Part shown: one piece after another, positions 35,801 to 46,540 of the stretch | How positions within the stretch are numbered: the first letter of the stretch is position 1 | How the letters are laid out: each line of letters begins with the position of its first letter | From: Amoebophrya sp. A120 | Lineage: Eukaryota > Sar > Dinophyceae > Syndiniales > Amoebophryaceae | Reading direction: 5' to 3' | Length of the DNA: 64,000 nt | NCBI GenBank assembly: GCA_905178155.1 | Contig: CAJINV010000019.1 | Span: 378,475-442,474, forward strand | The notes under the pieces: model-generated | The model's database searches: none | What the model was told of the DNA's origin: nothing | What the model saw: only the letters and a program-made list of their open reading frames with translations | Made by a program: the position numbers and the translations under genes

Positions 35801-38560
35801 CGGCGTCGGCACCTCTTGAGAACTGCTACTGCTCGCTCGATGACCTCCTCCTAGCTGCTGCTCTTCCCCCGCCGTAGCACTGCTCTGCGCTCCATCGCCA
35901 GTAAGCATCGCGCCAGTTCCCACGTCCCTCCGCTCCTCCTCCGAACTCGACGACAGTGTTGAGGTACGGCGGGACAGCCACGGCCACAGGCGCTCCTTCT
36001 TGGGAAGAGTTTTTATCACGGGAGGACCGCCCGCGGTGTCTTCCTGCTGATGTTGATCTACATCTACTGTGATTGGGGCGGAAGCACCAGAGCTTGGGTG
36101 GGATGTTGAAACGTCTTGTTTTACGTCAGAAGGGACATCCGGCGCAGAAAACATTTCTCTGTGCATCCGGGCCCAGTCAGTCGCAAACATGACCATGGAG
36201 TCCCCGTCGAAAACGCCGTGCTTATGAACCCGCAAAACGAACCCCCTCATTTGTCATGCAAAATGCGCATAAAGTCCCTCATTTCTCATGCAAAATGCCA
36301 AGTTTGCTCTCTACTGGGGCTGTTATTTGAGGGCACTGCTCGTGTGACAGAGCAAGATTTGGGACGACCTAGTCAACGTAAGAGTACAACTCGAGTCCAC
36401 ATGATGTGCTTCACTTGTTGTAATAAATAAGTGCGATGAAACAAGCTCAAGTGTTGCTGCAGCTGCTGTTACTGCTTAAGCATCTTGTCCTTTAAACAAG
36501 GGGAAACAAGAAGGGTTGGACGCGTTACGCAATCCCATAGTGCTGAGTCAGAATTCCGATCGCAAACCCCGATTTATCCGCAAAGCGTGTCACCCTGATC
36601 GCAGTGAGCGGCGCGTCGGTGTGCCCCGCATCCGGATCCATCACTTGCTTCCCTGCGGCTTGCGGTAAAAACTGGTCGTGCCGATCGCGCTCGAAGAATT
36701 GGTAATGCACGACGTCGTGGTCAAGGTCATAAGTGCTGCTACCAACATTCATGGTCAGATGCTGGGTCACTTGCTCAAATTGCGTCAGCGGCCGGAGGAC
36801 GGCAGGTCTTCTTCCACGTAGGGGAGTAGTGTTGGAGTTGTCAACCCCTTCAGTCTCTTTCGGCAAGGTCACTGCATCAACAAGCGACTTTCGGCCTTCC
36901 ATTTCCGCGCTTGCGCCTGCACCTCCAAAGCCGTTGGCTAAAGTGCAGAACTCCACTGGTACACCCGCGTTGCACAGCTCCACGAGCCTGGGCTGCGGCC
37001 GCAGTTTCTTTTCCTTTTCCGCATCGGAGGTGGAGACAACAGGTTCTGGCTTCTTCTCCTGCTCGACAAGAACCTCGTCGTGTAAAGAACTATCTTTAGC
37101 AGGGTTTGATTTTCCAGGATCATCATTTTTACACCTCTCCTGGGCGGCTTCCTCACCTTCTGCCACGCAGACTTGGTCCTCGGCGCGATCAAGACCCGCG
37201 TCGTGGTCTAGTGTCTCCTCCGGCGGTGCGATGTCCTCAATAACGCCAATGTTCTTGACTTCCGTAAGTTCCTTTGCAGCTGCTTCGCCGGCTTGCGCTG
37301 CCGATTCGTCGTCTAGAGGAGCATCGTCTTGCTCTTCAGCGTCCACAATTTTTGAAGTGGTGAGAAGCTTAAGATCGTGTTGAGACACTTTTAAGTTTTC
37401 ATTTTCATTATCCTCGTCCTTACCTTCTGTAGTGCCATTCTCTACTACATTTTGTTTTTCGGCGTCCTCGCCCTCGACATCATAGATTTCCAAGTCTCGG
37501 TAGCTGTAGCGGCCCGCCAATATGGCGTTCTCAAACGTTACACTCTCAACTGTTACACGAATTTATATATGCAAGAAGGGCAAAAGTGAAAGGAGGCAGA
37601 TTACGCCTTTTGCATTACAGATTTGGAATGGATTCTAGTGCTATTTAGCGCGTCGAGAAGTTGCCATGCGAAGAAGGCTTGATCGCGTGATTGTGAATAG
37701 TGATAGTGTTTTTGCATGACAAATCATGTAACAGTTGAGAATGTAACGATTGAGAACGCCATAGCCAACACGCTGTACTTTGGGATCGCGAGGACTTTCG
37801 CAAGACTCTTGCAGAAAAGGTCATTGGAGCAGGGGAAGTGACCTGATGAAGCCCGGCGCCCTGTCTGCTCGTAGAACCACACCATCGGCTATTGAAAGGA
37901 AAAACCCCCCCTCCCCATATCGAACTGGAAATCTGTGATGCGGCATTTGTGTACACAAATCGGCTTGGTCTTGCGGTAGAGGACTGCAGGCAGATACTAA
38001 GCCGGAGCAGGGGCGTTTTGGTGTAGGCGCCTAGCAAGGCAGGCATATCCTCCGTAGGCCATACAGCATTGCAAATTGACTGCAGGACGCGCCGAGGTTT
38101 TTGGATTTGCCTTCTTGCAATACAGCGACGATTTGTGGTGTCAAATCAGCATCACAAATTTTCAGAAGTATCCCGGTCTGCTATGGGGAGGGGGGATTTT
38201 TCCTCACAATATTGGCACAGCGCGGTTCATGTTGAGCAGGTCGAACGGACTCAGGAAGTGCAATTCCGGCTCGCGCGGGGGAACGCCCAACGCATTCTCC
38301 GGGTCGTCGTCTACAGCTTCGTGCTCGTAGTAGAAGCTCGTCGTGGTAGCACTAGCAGTGCCCTGCGTTATTCTTCTCGCCTCGTCTGGTGCCCGCACAT
38401 TCGTCTCGCCAGACGGAGACGCCATTCCAGGAGTGCCTGCATGACTTCCTTCTGGCACAACGTTCCGAGTCTCATCAACCAGCACGCTTTCGCCGGATGA
38501 TCCCACAGCTACCGAGCCAGCGTGACCCGCCGCAATGGTGTTCTTGAAAAGCGACGACAT
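32871..38560 (-). CDS. BAHD-family acyl-CoA-dependent acyltransferase, enlarged (1100 residues)
   Basis: BAHD enzymes move an acyl group from CoA to an alcohol or amine. ATG 38560 opens the frame; eight exons total 3303 nt. Family signs in order: LSPFDLLNMNRAVPI, LAKVLAIPKYSVLAGRYSYR (the 'YP.LAGR' block), LTAIRVTRFADKSGFAIGI, the active-site HxxxDG as HGVFDG near residues 494-499, ILTAIVWRALVYAR, RGRRLQ followed by YCGNAV, and an SSWNFEWEEAGF segment where plant enzymes have DFGWG. The catalytic His and Asp are present; the DFGWG motif is altered. Acidic and Ser/Thr-rich insertions, about 170-420 and 520-740, more than double the usual 430-480 residues. Introners occur at four exon borders and GT-AG introns at three (36246-36528, 33311-33468, 33152-33249). 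The substrate is unknown. Transfer or old inheritance cannot be told from here. Confidence 0.85.
34008..34301. mobile_element. Introner, family C, in BAHD gene
   Basis: Ends TATTGAGAGGAAAAATCCC and GGATTTTTCCTTCTGATA. Perfect flanking repeat CACCG. Removal joins DYCGNAV to ASVFTRLKV. Confidence 0.94.
34542..35229 (-). mobile_element. Retroposed insert with poly(A) tail inside an introner
   Basis: It is flanked by two copies of the 19-bp word GGTTTGTCATGCACATTTT (34523-34541 and 35230-35248). Its left end is a T run (poly(A) on the minus strand). This is the layout of target-primed retroposition. On the minus strand it contains a short frame, SALIDLLRQAGEFVEL, and a splice-like GGCAG|GTGAAT, but no reverse transcriptase. 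The source gene is not identified. Confidence 0.75.
35205..35243. repeat. Perfect 16-bp palindrome with 7-bp loop
   Basis: GTGCATGACAAACCCC and its exact inverse flank a 7-bp centre at the right edge of the retroposed insert. Confidence 0.9.
37521..37763. mobile_element. Introner, family B, in BAHD gene
   Basis: Ends TATGGCGTTCTCAAACGTTA and TGAGAACGCCATA, with second inverted words CTCAACTGTTACA / TGTAACAGTTGAG. Perfect flanking repeat GCCAA. Removal gives KYSVLAGRYSY. Confidence 0.94.
37890..38211. mobile_element. Introner, family C, in BAHD gene
   Basis: Ends TATTGAAAGGAAAAACCCC and GGATTTTTCCTCACAATA. Flanks TCGGC/TTGGC. Removal joins MNRAVPI to the VWFYEQTG segment. Confidence 0.92.
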
Positions 38561-39094
38561 TTTTGAATACTACAACGGCGCTACTAGACAAATCTATCAA
38601 CAATAAAACCACGCTGCGGAAGAAATGAGAAAATAAGAAGGCAAGCCACGACACCTCATTTTTACATCACACCGCCGTGAGTCATCTAGAAGCGGATGAA
38701 CAGGGTTCAGCGACAGCGAAAAAAAGCTTTGAATTGAGCGACAAAAAGCTACTTCAAGTCTCTGCTAATACTTAAATCAATGCTCATGAAGGTTCTCGAG
38801 CGGTAGGAGCTACATCTACAGTAGGTTGTCAGAAAACATCAGACACGAGGTATCATTACCGAATCGATGTTGCTACTTATTCTTACCAGCACGCAGGAAC
38901 ACCAACACGAATGCCCCGCAGAAAAGGAAGCGCCGGTCGTGCTTCTGTCTTGTTTTTTCCCAAAGCAAAACTGCGTGTAAGGTTCCGTGCATGTGCGAGG
39001 TACGAGATACGAACTATGCGCAAGGACTTCTGCGGACCAGAAGTATCATATCAATCATCTTCAGTGGAAACACAATTTTGTTGCGACGTCCACG
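38561..39094. other. Spacer between PAF-AH stop and BAHD start
   Basis: No gene or introner was recognised. Minus-strand promoter sequence for the BAHD gene is expected here. Confidence 0.5.
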
Positions 39095-42000
39095 TCATTT
39101 CGTTTTCTTCAGATCCATCTCATCGTGGGGAACTGCAAGAACGGGCGAAAAAACTTCAGAATCTGTCACCGTGTCCGGCCGACCAGCGGATTGTTGTTGT
39201 TCCTGTAGTGCTGCTGCATTTTTGCCATCCTTGCCAGCGCCAGAGTCGTCGTCTTCATGACCGTCGAGGTCTTGCAAAAACTCGACAATTCGGTCTACCA
39301 TCGAATAATAAACGCCGACTGCGTCCACCCGAGACTCGAGCCACCAGTTGTATTTGTGGTGAGGGTATGAAGCGCAAACAGAATGGATGGCTGTGGTTGC
39401 GGGGTAAAAATACTACATGGAAAAGAGTCAAAACCACCTGCAATTATCATGCCGCGTGGGACATGCTTTGCGGCCCTTGATGCGAGGAGTAAGGTTTGTT
39501 GTATACGCGGCGCAGGCTGCAAAAACGCGGGGCAGCACTTGCCCCGGCATGCTTCTTCGTGAAGGAGTTCTGGTTCTTTCCTCGGACGACTATCAAAGGA
39601 AAATAAAAAACCATGCATCCTGGCGAAAAAGTCCTTTTGCATCTCATTATTCAAAATGAAAATTTCCCCGTCCGCCCCAGACATCTTCACTATTTGCGGG
39701 TGATAGCTGGAACAGTGGCGCAGTAATGTCCCACTCCTGTTGCACTGTTTCTGTCTGGCTTTTGCTCGTATCACCTCCGTGGCCTGCTGTTGCTGTCTTT
39801 GATCGTGTCAACTCCGAACTAGATGTCGCCGTTGTACTAGCCTTCGAGGTGGCAAAGTATTTGTCGCGAAAGGGAAGCAGGTAGTGCACGAACAGTATCC
39901 GCACGAGGGCCACACACCGGGCAAACGCACCGACGAAAATAAAATTGGGGAGTTTGTCGTCTTCAAAAACGTACCCACCCTCGACATTTTTCATGCAGAA
40001 ATGCGGCATGTGCAGAAGGTGTCAGTCTCGTGCGGCTGCTGCTTCCCCTGGGGCTTACTTTCTGGGGATCATTTATTTAGAAACTTGTTTATCATTCCCT
40101 AATCAGGACTAGAAAATGGATTCATCAACATCAAGATGCGGCTGCCACTAGCTCCTAAGAACCACGAGAACAATTATACTGAGAATCGCATTGTGCTCTG
40201 CGCAGCACCCAAAACTTGTTAGCTTGATGTGCTGCAAAATTCATTCCATCCATGGTGTGGGTATGCTTTTACCTAGGATATAGTTCGCACATCTCCATGT
40301 GCAGCACCCCTTTGTACAAGGGAAATTTTTTTCCCGCGACACCAAACAGCCCTTTCGCCATCTATCCTGTGTAAAATATCAAAACGTATCCACTTCAAAA
40401 GAAATAGTCAACTGATGGTGAATTCTGCAATAAAAAAGCGATGATGAAATAGACCCGTTTATTTCACACAGGATAGAATCCGCTCCTGGTTCTCTTTCTC
40501 CGGCGTTCGCCTCGCAAATTCCTCCGAGAGGTTCCAGAATTGCGGCACGCGCTGGATGGAGACTTGCTGGTCAGTTTTCGCTTCCGCAACCGCGGAAGTC
40601 AGCACGCGCGGAAAGTCGAATCCTGTCTCCCCCAGCGGAATAGAGTACCAGCCGTCAATCGAGATCAAGGCTCTTGCACAGGAGCACGGCGCGGCCCCGG
40701 TGTGTAGTTGTTTTTCACCTTGTTCTTCCCGGCGTGAAGCAGCTGTTCCGGAGGGACCAGGAGGAAGTTGTGCTGGTACTACTGCATTCGTCGAAAATGG
40801 TGGCGCAGGTGATGTTAAAGGGTCGCTCTCCGGCCGCTGCGAGAAGAACTTTTGCAGGCAAACCTGCGCTGTGGTGGCCCCGTAGCTGAAGCCCGCGAGG
40901 ATGGGTTTCACGGGCTGTCTTTGCTTTATTTGGGATTCTTTCCCCGGCGCATTTTTGAGATTCCCATTTTCATCGCCAACAGCCACCTCCTCCTCTTGAC
41001 GTGCACTACCACAGTGAAAAATTTCGTACCGCTTTTCCAGATATCAACTGCAAAAGTGTCTGGGTCTGGAAGATTGCAACTTGTCATGCTAAATCTGAAG
41101 CATGCAAAAATCTGTGTTGCATGATTACCAAAAGTCGTCCAGTTTTGACCAAGTCGGGAGGGAGTTTCTCATGCAGGATAGGCATGAGAAAGATCGCACA
41201 GAATCTGTCATGCTATGTCCTGCATTCCAGACCTCATGGGTCATGGACAAGCTGCATGACAAATCGCGCATTCTTCCAGACCCAGACATTTTTACATTTG
41301 ATACCAGAAACTTCCAGGCCTCAAACATTTGCTGCGCCCGTTGCTCGCACCGTTTTTCCCGCCAGTCGACACAAACTTCGTGAAAAATCCGCGACTTCGC
41401 TTCTTTGGGGGCTATTTTTTCATCTTCCGCGCTGGTCGTGCACCGCCTTTCCACTTCCTCATCTATCTCGCTGTCGCACCGGGTGAAGGGGGCGAGCTCG
41501 AAATCAATCCTTTTCCGCCTTTATACAGCGCAAAAATGATCAACATTGTGTGGTTCTGGAATGATTTTTGGTGCTTCTTTTGGTTGCGTTTATTTTTAGA
41601 GGAAATTAGTGCAAGTTGACCAAAATACTTCATTTGCGTCATGCAGGAAAAGCGCCGCGGCCTCAAATCCGCAATAAGCACCATAAGGGGGCGTTTCAAA
41701 TAAAACCTGCCATACTAGGTGCACTTCCACTTGCTCCACGGAACATCCACAATTTCGCATCAAAAGTTTCCAGACCCAGACGTCGCATTTGCGCTGGATA
41801 ACTTTCCACTCCCTCCGTCTACGGTCCAGACTTGGCACGCAGACCCCTCGGTGTGGTGCAGTGCGAACACTCTGTAACCGTGGCTCGCTTGGTATCACAC
41901 AGAAAAACGCTGTCTGAAATGAATATGTTGCCATAAATGCATCATGTGAGCAGGGCTTCTGGACAACTGCTGACGTGGTCTTTACGCTATTCAACAGGAT

Positions 42001-43317
42001 GCCACAGGACTTTGTGTGCTACTTATGTCACGACCACGACGTCCACGTGCGTATTAGAATGTGGTATCAGAACCAAACATCTTGAGAATAATTTTTTTCT
42101 GAAAAATGACATAACAAGTCAATCCTTGTTTTTATACTTGTCTTCCGTCTATCCGGCGCGATTGTGTTTTTCTGTATCATACCCACTTATCCAGTGCAAA
42201 TATGTCTGAGTCTGGAAGAATACAAGTTTGTCATGCTGCATTTGGATTCAAAAAAAATCTGTATTGCACGAGTAGCAAAGGAAATGCAATTTCTGCGACA
42301 CTGAGAAGGCATTTGTCATGCAGAATAGGCATCAAGAAGCCGTGAAAAAATTTGTATTGCTTGGGTATGCATCACGGACATCGCGGCTCATTCAAAACGT
42401 GCATGACAAGTGTCAGAATCTTCCAGACCCAGACATTTTTACAGTTGATACCACTCCGCATGGAGCAAAGCGTGCTCGTCGGTGGAGGCGGTGATATGGA
42501 AGTGTCAGGATCGAAATCGATAAAGTCGAAAAATTTGTAATGCATAAAATGTAGCGCACGCAAGGCCTGTGTTGGGGAGCAGGCAAATGAGACCGGTTGT
42601 GCGCCTGTTTAGGGGAAGGCGATGCGCTGCCAGAGTAGCATGACAGGAGCAGTCATCTTTGACCAAACAGCATGACAGACTGGATGTTGGTGCTCCCGAA
42701 ATTTGTCATGCGCCACTTGACAGCTGAGCCTCCAGCTCGTATAAATTTTACGCATCACAAATTATTTCGATTTTGTTGATTTCGATCCTGACAGCTCCAT
42801 AGGTGAGGCCGTGCGAGTAGAGAATCCACTTGTCCGAAGAGCCACTAGCGGGACACTCGGACTTGAAATACCGTGCCTGCCAAGCGGGTAGGAGGTTAAA
42901 AGCTGGAAGCGTGAACGACAGGAAGGATAATGCGCCGCCATCAAAGAAGGAACAGCATTTTCGCCTGCATTCGGCGGAAAGGAAGTCACTTACTAAGTTG
43001 CAAACGAGAGCGACGGAAAAGAGACACATCCGGATGACGTCGTGAAACAAAATGCGCTTCAAGAATTTTTTCCACTGTGCGTCGTCTTTAGTCGCTCGCA
43101 AACTTATGCGTCCGGCACCAAAGCTCACGATCCAATACTGCCCGTCCAACATGGTACACCAGTCCCGCACGTGTTTCGCCCGGTGCGTCTGCAGCCTCGC
43201 GGCCCGCGCCGGGAGGGGAAAGAAAAATCGGTAGGGAACCCCCTGGTCTGTCATTCCCTCCTCTACCCCAACAGGGTAGCGGCCCGTGTTCTCGCGGATG
43301 CGCCCAGAAAACATCAT
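39095..43317 (-). CDS. Platelet-activating-factor acetylhydrolase-like phospholipase A2
   Basis: An alpha/beta hydrolase of the PAF-AH family, which cleaves short or oxidised sn-2 acyl chains of phospholipids. ATG 43317 follows an in-frame stop. Spliced length is 2067 nt (688 residues). Blocks agreeing with the family in order: GRYPVGVEEGMTD, PYRFFFPLPA, KWILYSHGL, SHGYRVFALHHTEGSA, the nucleophile elbow AGFSYGATT (Ser about residue 335), ISIDGWYSIPL with the likely Asp (about 412), and GVLHMEM with the likely His (about 493). So the catalytic triad is complete. Ser/Pro/Gly-rich inserts lie between Ser and Asp and after the His. Six introners and GT-AG introns at 41888-42182, 39685-39745 and 39391-39611 are removed. 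If the 61-nt intron is kept, translation stops at 39647 instead. No signal peptide is seen at the start. Confidence 0.87.
39956..40280. mobile_element. Introner, family D, in PAF-AH gene
   Basis: Inner words AAAAACGTACCCACCC and GGTGTGGGTATGCTTTTACC, right end GGATA. Flanks GAGTT/TAGTT. Removal gives HMEMCELPNFIFV. Confidence 0.87.
40363..40475. mobile_element. Smallest introner (113 bp), family E, in PAF-AH gene
   Basis: Ends TATCCTGTGTAAAATA and TATTTCACACAGGATA. Flanks CCATC/GAATC are diverged. Removal keeps the frame. Confidence 0.85.
41042..41303. mobile_element. Introner, family A, in PAF-AH gene
   Basis: Ends TATCAACTGCAAAAGTGTC and GACATTTTTACATTTGATA. Perfect flanking repeat CCAGA. 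Removal joins EAWKF to LEKRYEIF. Confidence 0.94.
41522..41800. mobile_element. Variant family A introner in PAF-AH gene
   Basis: Ends TATACAGCGCAAAAATGAT and GTCGCATTTGCGCTGGATA; inner TGGTTCTGGAA / TTTCCAGACCC. Flanks GCCTT/ACTTT. Removal keeps frame c of the VDGGSGK exon. Confidence 0.82.
42188..42450. mobile_element. Introner, family A, abutting a conventional intron, in PAF-AH gene
   Basis: Ends TATCCAGTGCAAATATGTC and GACATTTTTACAGTTGATA. Perfect flanking repeat CCACT. The distal repeat copy is directly followed by the GT of the intron 41888-42182. Confidence 0.93.
42495..42801. mobile_element. Introner, family G, in PAF-AH gene
   Basis: Ends TATGGAAGTGTCAGGATCG and CGATCCTGACAGCTCCATA. 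Perfect flanking repeat GGTGA. Removal gives YSHGLTASTDEHALL. Confidence 0.95.
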
Positions 43318-44820
43318 GGAATGAAATCAAAGTAGAGATCAAAAAATCTTTCGTGCGGACACGCAGAAGTAGAAAGAGAAGAAGCAAGAGGCAACGCTTT
43401 GTCGTAATTAGCCAACGCGATAAGAATTAATCCGCTTCTAGATGAACGACCAGCAGAAGTGTAGTCAAGTTCGTCTGCATACTCGTATCCGGTAGCTCTG
43501 CGAAGGTAAGAAGGAACCGGGAACTGTCTTGATCTCATGCGGAAAGAAAATTCAATCAGCCGTCGAGCCTTGATCTTGTGACGGTAGGTCGTCTATATCG
43601 TCCTGTAGAAAACTTAACTCCAGCAGAAGGAGGCACTTGTACTGTTGTACTCCTACTCAGGAAAGAAAATAATTTGGCACGATCCCCATTATCATGTGAT
43701 CTCTGCGACGCGCGATCTGTGGGGTCGGCAAGTAGGAGGAGGAGTCACTGGTAGGAGGCACTGAGCCAAAAAAGCAGAGCTGCTGTTCTATGCCAAGCGA
43801 AGCGTTTCTCATCTTGCTCTTTCACGCTTCGCTTTATGTTTCTCGTGGTGGGCCCAAGGGGACACGATTAAAATCTCATCTGCAAATCCTTATTTAATGG
43901 GAGAGACAATAGCACGCTCGTCGGCCCGTGCATTTTTGTAAAAAGGAACCGACATTTATTGCTCGACCAGTATTGAACCGCCGTTGGAGAGCAAATCTCA
44001 AAACTACATCAGGGATGAACTAGAAGTACTCCAGCCTGAAAAAACAGTCTGACCAATAAGATAGCTCCGTTTTTGGGAAAAAAGGGAACACAGGTATTCA
44101 GGTCTTTCCTCTCCTGCGAAAATCGTGAAGCCGACGCAAGAGGAATTTCGCATCTTCTTTCACTGCGGGGTATAAATTGTTCCTATCACGTGGAGGGGAG
44201 TGTGAAGTGGGTTACTAGGTCCTGTTTCACTTTCGTGCCTCGTTCTTCTTCGGAGGTTGCGTCCTATTTCTTTAGAAATTGTGTATACACGACCTTCTGC
44301 CGCGTCGTGTCCTTGCTTCGCCGCAAAACTAACATGCAGATGCACAACTACACACTTTTGACGTCGAGAAAACTTCCTTTTGACATGCGCAACCACGTTG
44401 AAGACCCGAATTCCCATCCAGCCACACCCCGCCCGGAGTACGGAGTTCTCAAGTAGAGAGGCGGTGAGAGAGATGGTGACAGATTCAGAGTCAACACTTT
44501 CGACATCAACGCACGTCGTGTATTTCTCAAGGTCAAGCTCGCTGGCGTCGTGACTGTTGAACAAAATAAAGCGCAATCATACATAGATGCTATTTTTCAA
44601 GGTTGGGAGTCAAGAGCGCGAAGCTTTCGCTTTGTTTTGTTGTGAGAAAAAAATACTTATTAGGAAGGTGACTCTAAACGCGACTTTGAAAAGGAGAAAC
44701 AACGGAACCGCGTAAGGAGCCCGAGCGTTTCTGAAAATTGCGCAAAATGACTTGTTGAAAAGCCACGGAACTCCATCAATCTACGGTCCTCCCGGTAGTT
44801 CCTCTAGTATCATCATCTTC
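43318..44820. other. Spacer, no supported gene
   Basis: Overlapping open frames on both strands near 44.1-44.6 kb lack family features and splice context. I see no introners here. Confidence 0.5.
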
Positions 44821-46540
44821 TTAATCATGTTCCCATGTAGCTTTGACGATCTGAACGCGCACAGCTGCCCCCATCGGGGCATCATGGGTACCGGAGTCAT
44901 CTTCTTCATGCGTTAAATCGCCTTCGCCATTTGGAGAAGCCACGGCATCTTCCTCCTCAATGAGGCCCCGCGCTTCGCCCTCACCGGATACCGAGGTGGA
45001 CCCAAGATCTGAAGGCCGCCGCTGTGGTAAAGGAATTCTTTTTGCAATTGTTTACATTTTATTCTTGGTTGAGGTTCATCAGAACTTCTCGAAGCGGACT
45101 ACTTACTTGTTTTGACGGACGAGCTGCTGTTTGTACTTAATTTGGTGTTCTTGTGGTCCAAGAAAGTCCTTGTGTAAATAAAAGTTATGCCTTCTTGCTC
45201 CCCTGATCATCCTTAGGTTTAGCTACCAATCATCCGACCGTCAGAAGTTACTATAAAATTCTTACCGAGCTCTTGTCTTGCGTTGGCTTGCCCATTCGGG
45301 CCCTCACAGGCAGACGGAAGAGATGGACGTTCAACCGCAGCTCCAGGCCGCCGGCATACCACTCGGAGCAAACGAGTGGGAAGGTTTGGCTAGGAGAGTG
45401 AAGGCTTTCAATATCCGGAACGACGAGCTCACCGGCGTTTTTTACCACTGCCTGGTATGTTTCTCTTGCCTTCAGTGCCGAGTACAATTGCAGTACACTC
45501 GTCCTGGCGCCAGCATCATCGCCCCAGTAAACCATGTGTGCCTCGTCAGTCGGGCTGCTCCCGGGGTCGATATCTGGGCACCGTGCTTTGATTCTCGAAC
45601 CCCGTTCTGGGGCCGACCACGTGCTTGAATCCACATACTGTTCGCAGACCGTAGCAGTGGGCGGCCGCCGTTCCAGAGCCGACGCCGCGGTCGAGGTGCT
45701 TCCTGCCGGAGATTCATCTTCCCCGGCAACTCTTGCACCTCCATCACGAGAACGGACACGTTCCCGACGAAGACCCGATGCTCTGCCTTGTGTTCCTCCC
45801 GTGCGAGGAGTGCTGCTGCGGGAAGAAGACGAGCGCGAGCGGGGGTTGCGCCGACGCAGCTGTGTGTCTTCGTCGTGTGAGAAATCGGATGCTGTTGACC
45901 TAGTACCTGGCTCTTCACTAGCCTTCGGCACACCTCCTACCAGGCGGCCTCCCCCGAGTCCGTTTTCCAAGGCCAACAGCGCGGCGGTGAGGCTCTTGGG
46001 GTAGGCGGTCTTCGTCCAGGGGTCGGCGCCCGTCACCTCCTGCCACAGTGTGGCAATCAGACTCGCCGAGGGCGCGTCCTCGATGTCTTCTGCGTCTTGA
46101 AGGCGTAGTCCAGTGCTTGGCCCGACATTTTTGTGCAGAAACTTGAGCGCGGACCGAAACGCGTACCAGTCCGATAGAAGAGACTGCGAAAATAAAACCC
46201 CGGAAGGCTGTGCCGGTTTTTTCTTCCGCGTCAAGCCTTGAAGTTCTACAATGTAGCTCTTGTCACCCTCCTGCACATGGCGGAGCAACTCCCGAAACCT
46301 GGCCCTACCCCGGAAAAACGCAGGGCGCAACTGCTCCTTGACGGCGTTATTCCACCCGACACTGGTCGCGGCCAGTGGGCCCGTGGAACGCTCGTCTCCT
46401 AGTAGAGACGCGGCAACGTTATTTTGCATAAACTCATTAGGGCTGGTGGAGCCGGCCGCGCGGCAACGCGACGGCAAAAAAACCGTGAAGACGGCAGCAA
46501 CCGTAAAAGCTGCATACTGAAGTCGAGCGACGCGCGTCAT
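44821..46540 (-). CDS. Predicted secreted or membrane-targeted protein, RS-rich, unknown function
   Basis: ATG 46540 opens MTRVARLQYAAFTVAAVFTV followed by a polar stretch with RCRAAG, a clear signal peptide. An earlier in-frame TTG is not needed. The body holds FRGRARFRELLRHVQEGDK and a long Arg/Ser run (RNPRSRSSSSRSSTPRTGG), then Cys-containing segments (TVCEQYVDSS, IKARCPDIDPG, PLVCSEWYAGG). A GT-AG intron (45022-45265) joins KSS to RRPSDLGSTSVSGEGE. The acidic tail ends with VKATWEHD at the stop 44821, giving 491 residues. Without splicing the frame ends at 45251. No introner is present. I recognise no family. In a parasite such a protein could be exported, but that is speculation. Confidence 0.65.

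Noticed and set aside
36733-37383. Plus-strand frame of 216 codons
   Set aside because: Shadow of the acidic insert of the BAHD gene, whose minus frame is linked to conserved exons on both sides.
44073-44576. Open frames on both strands
   Set aside because: Neither has family features, splice-linked neighbours or a convincing composition; left as spacer.
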